This document shows positions 18,232-26,747 of a stretch of DNA of 64,000 nucleotides, piece by piece (the first letter of the stretch is position 1; every line of letters starts with the position of its first letter). The position numbers and the translations under genes are program-made. Below the pieces are notes generated by a model. That model did not search any database. It saw only the letters and a list, made by a program, of their open reading frames with translations, and was not told the origin of the DNA. Source of the stretch: CAZSNT01 sp964607765 (GTDB lineage Bacteria > Verrucomicrobiota > Lentisphaeria > Oligosphaerales > JABHEG01). The DNA lies in contig CAZSNT010000010.1 of NCBI GenBank assembly GCA_964607765.1, positions 1-64,000 of the forward strand. Direction: 5' to 3'.

Positions 18232-18849
18232 ATGGAACGGAATACCGGACGTTTGAAAGCCGAGTTTGGGAAGGCGTTTTCGCGTTGCCACCCGCTTGTG
18301 CTCGCCCTCGTGCTCTGCCACGTTCTGTGCTGGCTTGCCGGGTCGCCCCGCAGCCCGTGCCGTGCCCAACTGGGGCGGATCCACGGGCGGTTGACCAGCG
18401 TCACGACGGGGCTTTGGGGCGGCTTCGTCGTCGCGTTCCTCCTGGCACTCGTTTACGAACGGCGACGCGGCAGCCGCGGCGCCGAGCCGGACGCGGAGCA
18501 ACGCGAGGCACAGGAAGCGCGCGAACGTGAGAAAAACACGGCGCACAAGCGCCTGCTCGACGCGTGCCGGGAGCTGATAGAGCAGCATGCGCAGACGCTG
18601 AGCCGCAAACGTCGCGAGCTCACACAGGTGGATGACTACGGCGTGGTTGACCGGACGCAGTGGGACGCGGAGAAGGCCTACTTTCAGGACAAAGTCCTGT
18701 TCGCGAACACCGAGTGGGAAGCAGACGCGGCGCGCGTCAGGAAAGGGCTTTGGGGTGAGCGGCTGAGCAGCGAAGACCTGGCGGCGGTCGATACGCTGAT
18801 CGAGGAGTCTCTTGACCGTCTCGAGAAGGCGGAAGCCTTGTGCGCCTGA
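18232..18849 (+). CDS. Hypothetical membrane protein with coiled coil
   Basis: A 205-aa protein of unknown function. Two hydrophobic segments (about residues 20-37 and 58-75) form a membrane hairpin. The rest is a charged, helix-rich region rich in Glu, Arg and Ala (about 80-200), with strong coiled-coil character to about 150. No catalytic motif is recognised. It sits alone, 129 bp after the cysteine-rich gene, and is followed by a hairpin with a T-run that probably ends its transcript. It could be a scaffold or stress-related membrane protein, but nothing in the sequence decides this. Confidence 0.6.
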   Translation: MERNTGRLKAEFGKAFSRCHPLVLALVLCHVLCWLAGSPRSPCRAQLGRIHGRLTSVTTGLWGGFVVAFLLALVYERRRGSRGAEPDAEQREAQEAREREKNTAHKRLLDACRELIEQHAQTLSRKRRELTQVDDYGVVDRTQWDAEKAYFQDKVLFANTEWEADAARVRKGLWGERLSSEDLAAVDTLIEESLDRLEKAEALCA

Positions 18850-18912
18850 CAGCGCGCCGGGGCGCGGGGGAAGTGGGGCGGCCGTGCCCTGCGCGCGGAA
18901 CCATCTCGCTCA

Positions 18913-18942
18913 CCCACGGCACGAGGCCGTGGGGGTCGTTTT
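18913..18942 (+). terminator. Hairpin plus T-run, REP family
   Basis: CCCACGGC (18913-18920), loop ACGAG, GCCGTGGG (18926-18933), then GGTCGTTTT. This has the form of an intrinsic terminator and lies between convergent genes (hypothetical protein ending 18849, mutarotase ending 18969). Nearly the same 45 bases occur twice in tandem at 41147-41262, so it is a member of a dispersed family as well. Confidence 0.6.
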
Positions 18943-18968
18943 GCGGCTTGGCGCAGCGGCGGTCCGGG

Positions 18969-19307
18969 CTAATCCTGGTGGAACACTTCCTCCATGGCCG
19001 CCCACCACTCGCCCTCGGCGCGGTCCGGCAGCGGTTCCTGGCACGGCATGCACTCGTCCCACCACTTCAGAGTGGTCGGGTCAGCGGCCATCTTCGCCAT
19101 GTCGCCGTCGAAATCCGTGCCCGTGTACTCGAAATAACTGAACAGGTAGTGCTTGCCGTCCGGCAGTCGGCGCAGGTAGATGGAATAGTTCTGGATGTTG
19201 ACCGCTTTGATCATCTCCAGTACGTCCGGCCACACCGCAGCGTGGAGTTCCTTGTAACGCTCGATCTTCTCTTCTCTGACTGCGAGCACCATTCCGTAGC
19301 GCTGCAT
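18969..19307 (-). CDS. rhaM: L-rhamnose mutarotase
   Basis: Interconverts alpha and beta anomers of L-rhamnose. The 112-aa length matches the family (about 104-115 aa). The conserved features are visible: GMVLAVREEKIERYKELH with Tyr18 and His22 (the catalytic His position in the E. coli enzyme), VWPDV, NYSIYLR and KWWDEC near the C-terminus. A good AAAGGA ribosome-binding site lies about 8 nt before the ATG. It is the last gene of a minus-strand run with a CUT2 sugar ABC importer, which makes rhamnose or a related 6-deoxy sugar the likely transported substrate. No rhamnose isomerase, kinase or aldolase is in the window. Confidence 0.93.
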   Translation of the reverse strand: MQRYGMVLAVREEKIERYKELHAAVWPDVLEMIKAVNIQNYSIYLRRLPDGKHYLFSYFEYTGTDFDGDMAKMAADPTTLKWWDECMPCQEPLPDRAEGEWWAAMEEVFHQD

Positions 19308-19328
19308 GGGGTGGTCCTTTCGTTAGTG

Positions 19329-19397
19329 GTTAGGCGTTAGGCGTTAGGCGTTAGCCTGAACACTGAACACTGAACACCGAACACCGAACACCGAACA
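19329..19397. repeat. Two adjacent heptamer tandem repeats
   Basis: GTTAGGC is repeated 3.7 times (19329-19354). It is followed by six uninterrupted copies of CYGAACA: three CTGAACA and three CCGAACA (19356-19397). The second array ends one base before the URO-D stop codon (TCA at 19399 on this strand). Both arrays have period 7 but unrelated units. They fill almost the whole gap between the URO-D gene and rhaM. Confidence 0.85.
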
Positions 19398-19398
19398 C

Positions 19399-20445
19399 TC
19401 ACCCGTACACGCCAAACTCACGCACGGCATCGGCCATGGCCACGATGTTCTGCACGGGTGTTTCCTCCAGGATCCAGTCGTGGCTGGCGCCTGCAATGTA
19501 GCCGCCGCCCGGCATCATGGTCTCCAGCACTTCCCGCGTGTTCTCGCGAACGGTTGCAGGTGTGCCGTCGATCAGGACGTGGTGTGAATCGATGCCGCCG
19601 TTGAATACCATGCGATCGCCGTAGGCTGCTTTGAGCGCGGCAAGATCCATGCCGTGACAGGAGCACTGCACGGCGTGCAGCGCGTCCAGGCCGATGCCGA
19701 TCAGGCCCGGAATCAACGGTTCGAACCCGCCGCAGCAGTGCATCTGCACTTTCAGCCCGTAATCATGGCCCAAGTCGACAAGACGCTTCAGGTGCGGCAG
19801 CACGAAACGGTCGAACAACTCTGGCCCCAGGAGCGGCCCGGTCTGACTGCCGAGGTCGTTGCCGATGAAGAAGATGTCGATCAGGTCCCCGGCCTCGTCG
19901 AAAATCCGACGGCTGGATGCAGCGTAGAAGTCCACCATGTGCGTCATAAGCGCATCCACAAGCTCCGGCTGGTCGAACATCCTCAAGTACATGTTCTCCA
20001 TGCCGAGCAGGTCGATGGCATCGTGCCAGAACGGCGACCAATCGCCGCCGAGGACAGCGTAGTCGTCATGCCACGCCGCTGCCGCGTCACGGACGCCGGT
20101 TACGTCCACGCAGGCCGGATCGGGCCAGGCATAGGAATGAACATCCTCCAGCGTTGCCTCGGCCAGGGGGTGCGCCGCCGGCTGTCCGTACTCGTACCCG
20201 AGCCGGTCGACACCGAAGATGGTGCGGCTGACCACGCCGTCGGGCAGCGGGTCGTCCGGCACGTCGTAGCGTGCAAACACGCGCCGGAAATCGTCGCCCA
20301 GCCGCAGGCGCAGCGCCTCCTCGTTCGGCAAACCCAACGCCTGGTTGGCCTTCGCGATGAACAGACCTGACATGCCGTACCACAGAGGCACGCGGTCAGG
20401 CTCCTGGTGCGCAAATGTCGTCAGGACACGGTCTCTGGATACCAT
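19399..20445 (-). CDS. URO-D-fold protein in sugar ABC operon
   Basis: A 348-aa cytosolic URO-D/MtaA-superfamily protein. It begins SRDRVLTTFAHQEPDRVP, has the barrel segment GLKVQMHCCGG followed by LDALHAVQ, and ends GGGYIAGASHDW. In methyltransferase members of this superfamily a His-Cys motif binds zinc; HCCGG here could serve that role. The gene starts 8 bp after the fused transporter gene and is followed, after a heptamer array, by rhaM. Haem synthesis is unlikely given the neighbours. Removal of a methyl group from an O-methylated sugar, or another step on an imported sugar, are guesses from context only. Confidence 0.85.
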   Translation of the reverse strand: MVSRDRVLTTFAHQEPDRVPLWYGMSGLFIAKANQALGLPNEEALRLRLGDDFRRVFARYDVPDDPLPDGVVSRTIFGVDRLGYEYGQPAAHPLAEATLEDVHSYAWPDPACVDVTGVRDAAAAWHDDYAVLGGDWSPFWHDAIDLLGMENMYLRMFDQPELVDALMTHMVDFYAASSRRIFDEAGDLIDIFFIGNDLGSQTGPLLGPELFDRFVLPHLKRLVDLGHDYGLKVQMHCCGGFEPLIPGLIGIGLDALHAVQCSCHGMDLAALKAAYGDRMVFNGGIDSHHVLIDGTPATVRENTREVLETMMPGGGYIAGASHDWILEETPVQNIVAMADAVREFGVYG

Positions 20446-20454
20446 GACATCCCC

Positions 20455-22710
20455 TCACCACTGTGCCGGCATATACTCCACGACATCCGTTTTGGTAATG
20501 ATGTGTTTGGGCAAGTAGATGACCGGCGGAAGTTCCTCTCCGCTGAACCACCTGGCTGCCGTGTGACTGGCGATGGCGCCGTCGCCTTCAGCAGACTGGT
20601 AGGTGATCGCCAGGGACTGCCCCGCTTTGACCGCATCCATACCGACTTTGCTGTTGCCCGCGGCCACGATGATGATGTCGTCCCGCCCGGCCTTCGTGAT
20701 CGCCTCGAGTGTGCCGGTCATGCTCGGACCGTCGCCGGCGAGAATAAGCCCTTCCAGCTCTGCGCCGTATCTGGTGATCCAGGCGGACACCAACTGCATA
20801 GTGGCTTCAGCCTTCAGTCCGGCGCTGTCCATGCTGAGCAACTGCATGTCGGGCGCGTACTCTTGCAGTTCGGTGATGGGCGCGTAGGTACGGGCAAAGA
20901 ACGGGGAGCTTCCCGGCATGTGTCGCACAATCGCGTACCCGCCGGTCTTACCCAAGGCATCGGCAAACGTCCGCGCCAGCATCCGGAACTGCCCCCAGTC
21001 GTCGGGCCCGGTCCAGGCGATGCAGTACTTCATGGCCTCGTCGCAAGGTATTGTGTTGGACGTGATGCAAGGGATTCCAGCTCTGCTGATGTCTCTCAGC
21101 AGCGCCGTACACGCCGTTGCGTCGACCGGCGCCAGGACGATCAGGTCAGGCCGTTCGTTGATGGCCTGCTCGGTCTGCTGCGCCTGCAGATCCATGTTCC
21201 AGTTCCCATTCAGCACCCGCGCGGTCATGCCGTGAGCTTCGGCGATGGTCTGGAACCCCTCGACGTACGCCGACCAATAGGGATGGTCGCCGGCCTTCAA
21301 CAGGATGATCTTCTTTCCCGCCGGGCCGTTGCCGGGGGAATCCGGCATGGGGGCTTTCTCAACCTGCCATCCCGCAAACTCGATGTTCCACCAATGGCCC
21401 TTGGCTTCCTTCGGGAGTTTCTCAGGATCGGCCGGGCGCGGCGGAATGGCCTTTTCCCGGTCCTGCGCCAGGATGTAAGGCTGCCCGTCCGTGCCTTTGA
21501 GTGCAAACACGTCGACTTTGGCCGGCGCGGCTGCAGTCTGCCCTGTCGGCGCAACTTGGACCACCACGGGGGGTTTGTGTTTGAAGATGGCGACGATGGC
21601 AACGATCGCGACAATCGACACCATGGTCAGGCAGATCAGCGGGAGCCTGTCTTTGCTGTTCATCTCATTGTCTCCTTCCATGTCCGTTTCCACTTCGAGT
21701 TCGTTTTCAGTTTCGGCCATCAGATCGGGTCGCTGCCCCTTCAGCAGGTTGAGCCTGTGCAGCGCGTAGGCCTCGTACAGCACGACGACGGCGAGGATGA
21801 CCCCATTGATGAAGATCTGCACCTCGAAGTCGAAGCCGTAACAGGCCATGCCGTTGAAGAGCGTCGTCAGCAGCAGCACGGCGATGTAACTGTTGAGCAC
21901 GCTGCCCTTGCCGCCGCTCATCAACGTGCCGCCGATGATCACCGCTGCCAGCACTGTCATCAGCGTCCGGTTGCCGAGGGTAGCCGCTGAGGTCATCGAG
22001 ATCTGGCTCAACGAGAACAGCGTGCCGCCGGTTGCTGCCAGCGTGCTGCAGATGATGAACCCCATGATCTGGTAACGGTCACGGTTCAGGCCGGCCAACC
22101 ACGCTGTTTCTGGGTTGCCGCCGACCACAAAGAAGTTGCGTCCGACACGCGTTCTCGTGAGGAACACGGCAAAGCCGATGACCAGCGCCAGAGTGATGAT
22201 CACCATCGGCGGCAGGAACGGCAGCAGCGGTTCCTTGAGCCATTGCCGCAGGGCGTAATCGCGTACGGCTTTCGTTCCGCCGTCCGAGTACACATGCATC
22301 AAACCGGTCACCACCGTCATGGTGCCGAGCGTCACGATGAAGGAGTTGATCTTGCCCTTCACGACAAGCAGTCCGTTAGCGGCACCAATCGCCACGCCCG
22401 TCAACAGCGACACGGCAATGCTGCCGCCCCAGCCAAGCCGCGGCTGCAGGCCGATCGTCAGCATACCGCACAACATGACGGTGGAACCGATGGACAGGTC
22501 GAGTTGCCCGAGAATGAAAATCAGCGTGAACCCAATGGCCACGATTGCGTTCAGGCTGGCCCCGCGCAGGATCACTGTCGTATTGGCCGCCGACAGGAAA
22601 TTCGGCGCGTCGATGGCGAAAAAGCCGTAGAGAACAACGAGCAACAGCAGCGCGCGGTTTTCGTCGATCAGCCGCGTGAGCGAAAGGCGTTTTGCAGCGG
22701 CGTCAGGCAT
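20455..22710 (-). CDS. CUT2 sugar ABC permease fused to its substrate-binding protein
   Basis: One frame of 751 aa joins two transporter subunits. Residues about 1-335 form a complete RbsC-type permease (multiple TM helices, GQLDLSIGST, GGTLMSGGKGS). After an acidic linker (about 336-349), residues 350-751 form a ribose-type periplasmic binding protein with an N-terminal hydrophobic anchor (about 357-375), KKIILLKAGDHPYWSAYVEG and LIVLAPVDATA. The linker carries AAGGAG (complement 21672-21677) 8 nt before ATG 21663, exactly where a separate binding-protein gene would start, but no stop codon lies between. ATG 22710 overlaps the previous permease gene by 8 bp. The product may be a true fusion, with a second, shorter product from the internal start. 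Confidence 0.85.
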   Translation of the reverse strand: MPDAAAKRLSLTRLIDENRALLLLVVLYGFFAIDAPNFLSAANTTVILRGASLNAIVAIGFTLIFILGQLDLSIGSTVMLCGMLTIGLQPRLGWGGSIAVSLLTGVAIGAANGLLVVKGKINSFIVTLGTMTVVTGLMHVYSDGGTKAVRDYALRQWLKEPLLPFLPPMVIITLALVIGFAVFLTRTRVGRNFFVVGGNPETAWLAGLNRDRYQIMGFIICSTLAATGGTLFSLSQISMTSAATLGNRTLMTVLAAVIIGGTLMSGGKGSVLNSYIAVLLLTTLFNGMACYGFDFEVQIFINGVILAVVVLYEAYALHRLNLLKGQRPDLMAETENELEVETDMEGDNEMNSKDRLPLICLTMVSIVAIVAIVAIFKHKPPVVVQVAPTGQTAAAPAKVDVFALKGTDGQPYILAQDREKAIPPRPADPEKLPKEAKGHWWNIEFAGWQVEKAPMPDSPGNGPAGKKIILLKAGDHPYWSAYVEGFQTIAEAHGMTARVLNGNWNMDLQAQQTEQAINERPDLIVLAPVDATACTALLRDISRAGIPCITSNTIPCDEAMKYCIAWTGPDDWGQFRMLARTFADALGKTGGYAIVRHMPGSSPFFARTYAPITELQEYAPDMQLLSMDSAGLKAEATMQLVSAWITRYGAELEGLILAGDGPSMTGTLEAITKAGRDDIIIVAAGNSKVGMDAVKAGQSLAITYQSAEGDGAIASHTAARWFSGEELPPVIYLPKHIITKTDVVEYMPAQW
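21664..21677 (-). promoter_or_regulatory. Internal ribosome-binding site for the binding-protein half
   Basis: AAGGAG (complement 21672-21677) lies 8 nt from an in-frame ATG (21663-21661). The ATG would start a 402-aa binding protein beginning with a polar N-terminus and a hydrophobic signal-like stretch (ICLTMVSIVAIVAIVAIF). This suggests that the two halves were once separate cistrons and that the second may still be translated independently. Confidence 0.55.
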
Positions 22711-23665
22711 AGTCCCTCCCCCGTCTGCGAAGCTGATACTGATGCAGGCCAACGATCGCGACGAAGACCGCGCCGGTCACGATGTTCTGGCGGAACGAGT
22801 TGATCCCCACAAACTGCATGATGCTCACCAGCAGCCCCATGACCAGCACACCACCGAGGACGCCGACCATGTTCCCGCGACCGCCGCTGAGCATCACCCC
22901 GCCAATCACGACGGCCGTTACGGCCCGGAAATCGTAACCGATCGCCAAGTCGTAGACGCCGTACTTGTTCATGGACGTCAGCAGAATGCCGGCAACTGCG
23001 GCGGCAGAGGCGGCGACCAGGTAATTGATCAGCACAACACGCGAGACCCGGATGCCCGAAGCCGCAGCCGCGGCCCGGGCAGACCCAACCAGCTTGCTCT
23101 CGCGCCCGAACTTTGTGTACGACATGACCAACTGGCCCAGTGCGATCAGCGCCAGCATGATCGCAATCGTGCAGGGAATCGGACCAGCCGACAGCCTGAA
23201 GAGCCGGATGAACGCTGCGCCGGACGTTCCGGGCGTTACGTCGGGATAGACCTGTGTCTTGCTCCAGTACCGCATGAAGCCTTCCATGTAGAACGCAACC
23301 GCGAGGGTCCAGAGAATCGGATTCGCTTTCAAACGCCCGACTACCAGCCCATTGATCGCGCCGACCGCCAAGGCCGCAACAACACCGGCAAACAGCGCCC
23401 AACCGAAACCGCACGGCAGCATCTTCACGGTCACAATCCCGCTGAAGGCCATGATCGACGGCAGCGACAGGTCCGCCATGTTCCCGGAATAGGTAACGAA
23501 AGCCATGCCCACGGCAACGATCCCGAGCAATGCCACACTCTCGATGATCCGCATCAGGTTGTCGGGCGACAGGAAATCGGCAGAGACGATTCGACCGATG
23601 ATGACAAGGAGGACCACGACCACGAAGATGCCGCCATGCTCGAGGAAGCTGAGAAGTCTCTTCAT
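22703..23665 (-). CDS. Sugar ABC transporter permease (CUT2, RbsC type)
   Basis: A 320-aa integral membrane subunit of a ribose/rhamnose-type importer. It has about eight to ten hydrophobic segments, MADLSLPSIMAFSG, AINGLVVGRLKANP and the coupling-region motif VIGGVMLSGGRGN, all typical of the BPD_transp_2 family. It overlaps the ATPase gene upstream by 4 bp (ATGA), with GGAGG 7 nt before its start, and the following permease-binding-protein gene by 8 bp. This makes a translationally coupled set of ATPase, permease A and permease B-binding protein. The permease pair is probably heterodimeric, as in RhaPQ systems of rhizobia. Confidence 0.92.
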   Translation of the reverse strand: MKRLLSFLEHGGIFVVVVLLVIIGRIVSADFLSPDNLMRIIESVALLGIVAVGMAFVTYSGNMADLSLPSIMAFSGIVTVKMLPCGFGWALFAGVVAALAVGAINGLVVGRLKANPILWTLAVAFYMEGFMRYWSKTQVYPDVTPGTSGAAFIRLFRLSAGPIPCTIAIMLALIALGQLVMSYTKFGRESKLVGSARAAAAASGIRVSRVVLINYLVAASAAAVAGILLTSMNKYGVYDLAIGYDFRAVTAVVIGGVMLSGGRGNMVGVLGGVLVMGLLVSIMQFVGINSFRQNIVTGAVFVAIVGLHQYQLRRRGRDYA

Positions 23666-25179
23666 CTCGCTCCCTCCGCTGGATCGTGCCCATTCGCGGC
23701 CAGGAGCAGGGATTCCTCGGTCATTTCAGAGCGGTTCATCTCGCGGATCAGCTTCCCTTCACGCAGCACAATCGCGCGGTCAGAGAGCCCGACCAGTTCG
23801 GGGAGGTCGGAACTGATGACAATGACCGCGGTGCCTTGGGCTGCGAGATCGGTCACAGCTTCGTGGATCATGGCTTTGGCGTTCACATCGACGCCGCGAC
23901 TCGGTTCGTCGAGGATCAGGACTTTCGGCTTCGTCGCCAGCCACTTCGCGAGAAGGACCTTCTGCTGGTTCCCGCCGGACAGGTTGCCGACCCCCTCCTC
24001 CGCTGACGGGGTTGCCACCTGCAGTCGGTCGATCATGGCAGCCGCCACGTCCCGCTCACGATGCGGGCTGTAGACGCCAACGGTTGAGTGCTCGGCCAGA
24101 AGCGCGGCCACAATGTTCTCGCGAACGGACAGACGCAGAAACAGCCCGTCGTTCTTGCGGTCCTCGCTCAGGTAGGCGAGGCCCATACGGGAAACCGCGG
24201 GGAAATCGCCACGCGGCAGTTCGGCGCCGTCGAGTTCGGCCCTGCCGCCATGGCACGGATCCAGCCCACACAGCGACCGCGCCAGTTCAGATCGGCCGGC
24301 GCCGGAGAGCCCCATTACTCCGAGGATCTCGCCGCGCCGGAGCTCGAATGACACGTCGTGGAAGAAACCGTAGCGAGTCAGGTTCTCGACCTTCAGGACC
24401 ACCTCGCCCACGTCAGACGTGCGTTTGTGGTAAAACTCATCGATGCTCTGCCCCACCATCATCCGGACCAGGCTCTGCGGTGTAACGTCGTGGATGTCTT
24501 TCGTGGCAATCTCCCTGCCATCGCGCATGACCGTCACGCGGTCCGCAATCTCGAATATCTCGGGCAGATGGTGGGAGATGTAGACGATCGCAAGGCCGCG
24601 GTTCCGCAGCGCACGGATGATCTCATACAGGCGCCCGGTCTCTTCCCGACTCAGCGCCGAGGTCGGCTCGTCCATCACCAGCACGCATGGTTGCGTGTTC
24701 AACACCTTCGCGATCTCGATGAGCTGCGCCTCATGCTGACTGACGCTCGCCACCTCCAGCAGGGGATCAAGGTCCAGCCCGACACGCGCCAGACACGCCT
24801 TCGACCTGCGGATCATTGTCTCACGGTCAACAAACAGTCCCCACTTCGCAGGCAGACGCCCCACCAACAGGTTCTCCGCAATACTCAACGGCCGTGCCAG
24901 GCTCAATTCCTGATAGACCATGCCGATGCCGTGTTCGCGGGCAACAGCGGGGGAGTGCAGCGCCACCTGCTGGCCACCGATGAAAATCCGGCCCGTGTAA
25001 TCGTCGAATGAGCCGGCCAGCATCTTCATCAGCGTCGACTTGCCAGCCCCGTTCTCCCCCATCAGTGCATGCACCTCACCGGCACGCACCTCGAAATCGA
25101 CCCTGTCCACGGCCAAGGTGCCGGGGTACTGCTTGGAGACCTGCTCCATGCGCAACGCTATACCGATGTCGTCACTCAT
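23662..25179 (-). CDS. Sugar ABC transporter ATP-binding protein (two ABC domains)
   Basis: A 505-aa duplicated ATPase of the CUT2 type (RbsA/RhaT/XylG-like). Domain 1 has Walker A GENGAGKS at residues 41-48, Walker B CVLVMDEPTSAL and H-loop region IVYISHHLPE. Domain 2 has a degenerate Walker A (GLSGAGRSE), signature LSGGNQQK and Walker B VLILDEPSRGVD, as is usual for the family. The frame is open from a GTG at 25194, but ATG 25179 matches the family start. No strong ribosome-binding site precedes it. It drives import through the two permeases encoded next. Confidence 0.94.
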   Translation of the reverse strand: MSDDIGIALRMEQVSKQYPGTLAVDRVDFEVRAGEVHALMGENGAGKSTLMKMLAGSFDDYTGRIFIGGQQVALHSPAVAREHGIGMVYQELSLARPLSIAENLLVGRLPAKWGLFVDRETMIRRSKACLARVGLDLDPLLEVASVSQHEAQLIEIAKVLNTQPCVLVMDEPTSALSREETGRLYEIIRALRNRGLAIVYISHHLPEIFEIADRVTVMRDGREIATKDIHDVTPQSLVRMMVGQSIDEFYHKRTSDVGEVVLKVENLTRYGFFHDVSFELRRGEILGVMGLSGAGRSELARSLCGLDPCHGGRAELDGAELPRGDFPAVSRMGLAYLSEDRKNDGLFLRLSVRENIVAALLAEHSTVGVYSPHRERDVAAAMIDRLQVATPSAEEGVGNLSGGNQQKVLLAKWLATKPKVLILDEPSRGVDVNAKAMIHEAVTDLAAQGTAVIVISSDLPELVGLSDRAIVLREGKLIREMNRSEMTEESLLLAANGHDPAEGAR

Positions 25180-25322
25180 GCCCCAAACATACACTGTTGT
25201 TCAGCCGGCGCGCAGACGCGGAACTCTTCAGGCGTGGGAATGTCGGCATCCGTAGGCTCTTCCTGCATCCGCAGGCATCCGGACCTCCCAGGCTCGGCCT
25301 CGCGCCTCTCACGTCCCACGAA

Positions 25323-26615
25323 TCACGCCTGCACCAGCTCCATCGCAATGTCAGCCCACTCCCAAAGCCTCTGCGGATCATAACGGACCGTGCTGACGTC
25401 TTTGAGGATGATCTCGACGTTGGCGCCACGGCTTTGCTCCAGCTTGTGTTCCAGTTCCTCGCGTGCCAGGTGCGGCCGCCAATTGTCCTCGGCGAGTATG
25501 GCCGGGTTCGGCTTGATCGACAGCACATATCGGTCAGCCGCCTCCGCCATGATCTTGTCGATATCGGCCCATGCGCTCACCGAGATCTTGCGCAGGTTCG
25601 GGATCTGGTTGAGCAGATGCAGCTTATTGTGCAGTGGTTCGCAGCAGCCGTAATAGGTCAGGCCAAAGCGCTCGAGCCAGCGCACGTCATGGCGCAGCGC
25701 GAACTCCCAGTGCATGTCCGGCGAGACCTCCGAGAAGATCTGCGCGTTCGAACAGCCCCACATGTTGTTCGGCCGCACGTGGTCCGGATCGAAATCGCTG
25801 CCGGGCAGCTCGTCCGTGTAACCGTAACCGCCCGAGCCAACGCGTGTGTTGTTGTTATCAAGCGCGAGCAGGTTCTGGTCTTCGAACTGGTCGAGCTCGA
25901 TCATCCACGCATCAACCATCCGCGACACGGCCGAGTTCACCATGTCCGGGCGTAGAACGAGATCCATCATCGCTTCCTGCACGCCCCACCAACGGACCAG
26001 GTAGTCCCAGGGCGTGAACCAGATGTGCGTCTGGCCGAGGCGTTTGACTGGACAGATATCCCCGAACAACTCCGACATGACCCCGTACCGGATGGCCGTG
26101 GCTTCCTCGTTGTGTGTCACCACCGGCATCTTGATCTTCGCAATGTCCTCGGGCTCCGTGATCTGCAGGTTGAAGTGACGCGAGACAATGGCGCTTGTCT
26201 CGTCGGTCTTCACCACATCCACGTCCTCGACAATCCCGAAGTCCGTGCTGTGAATCGCCAACGGGCAGGCCAGCCAGTCGTTGACCACCATATCTGCCGG
26301 GAAATGCCGCCACTGGTAGATGGTCTGCCGCAGTTCCGTTTCCAACTGCCGCGCCCACGGATGCGCGCAGCATAAAGTCAACTCATCGTCGACGTTCAGC
26401 TCGTTCCAGGGCACCTCGTTGATCCAGACCACCGGCCGGACTTGGTCGAGGCCGTTGAGACGCTGCCACAGCTGGGCCTTCTCCACATGGACGGGGGTTG
26501 CCGCGATCTCGGCGTGCGTCGCTGCAAGCCGTTTCAGTACGTCTCGGTCCCCATCGGCGAGGACGATCGGCTCAGCAGTCGGGTGAGGCTCAATGTGTTC
26601 CGGGTCGTGCAGCAT
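25323..26615 (-). CDS. Divergent URO-D-like TIM-barrel protein
   Basis: A 430-aa cytosolic protein that resembles distant URO-D/MtaA-superfamily members often found in sugar operons. The N-terminal part is DVLKRLAATHAEIAA and VRPVVWINEVPW. Later segments WTPWDYL-like (WFTPWDYLVRWWG), LTYYGCCEPLH and LSIKPNPAILAED follow the barrel order, and the YGCCEP stretch could be a metal site. GGAGGAG precedes the ATG by about 8 nt. It is the first gene of the minus-strand ABC-transporter run. Its function is unknown. The pairing of two URO-D-type proteins with one importer suggests chemistry on the imported sugar. Confidence 0.75.
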   Translation of the reverse strand: MLHDPEHIEPHPTAEPIVLADGDRDVLKRLAATHAEIAATPVHVEKAQLWQRLNGLDQVRPVVWINEVPWNELNVDDELTLCCAHPWARQLETELRQTIYQWRHFPADMVVNDWLACPLAIHSTDFGIVEDVDVVKTDETSAIVSRHFNLQITEPEDIAKIKMPVVTHNEEATAIRYGVMSELFGDICPVKRLGQTHIWFTPWDYLVRWWGVQEAMMDLVLRPDMVNSAVSRMVDAWMIELDQFEDQNLLALDNNNTRVGSGGYGYTDELPGSDFDPDHVRPNNMWGCSNAQIFSEVSPDMHWEFALRHDVRWLERFGLTYYGCCEPLHNKLHLLNQIPNLRKISVSAWADIDKIMAEAADRYVLSIKPNPAILAEDNWRPHLAREELEHKLEQSRGANVEIILKDVSTVRYDPQRLWEWADIAMELVQA

Positions 26616-26747
26616 GGGGAGGCTCCTCCGGTTGTCCGTAATCAGTGATCAGCTGACCATACTCTGGGGCATTGACTCGGACCATGGCGGATACTGTAGT
26701 CTCCCTACACTATCCTGCTTGTCGGATCCACGCACTGCTTCTCCGGC

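Noticed and set aside
19329..19397. Possible CRISPR or regulatory iteron array
   Set aside because: The heptamers are contiguous, without spacers, and no replication gene is nearby.
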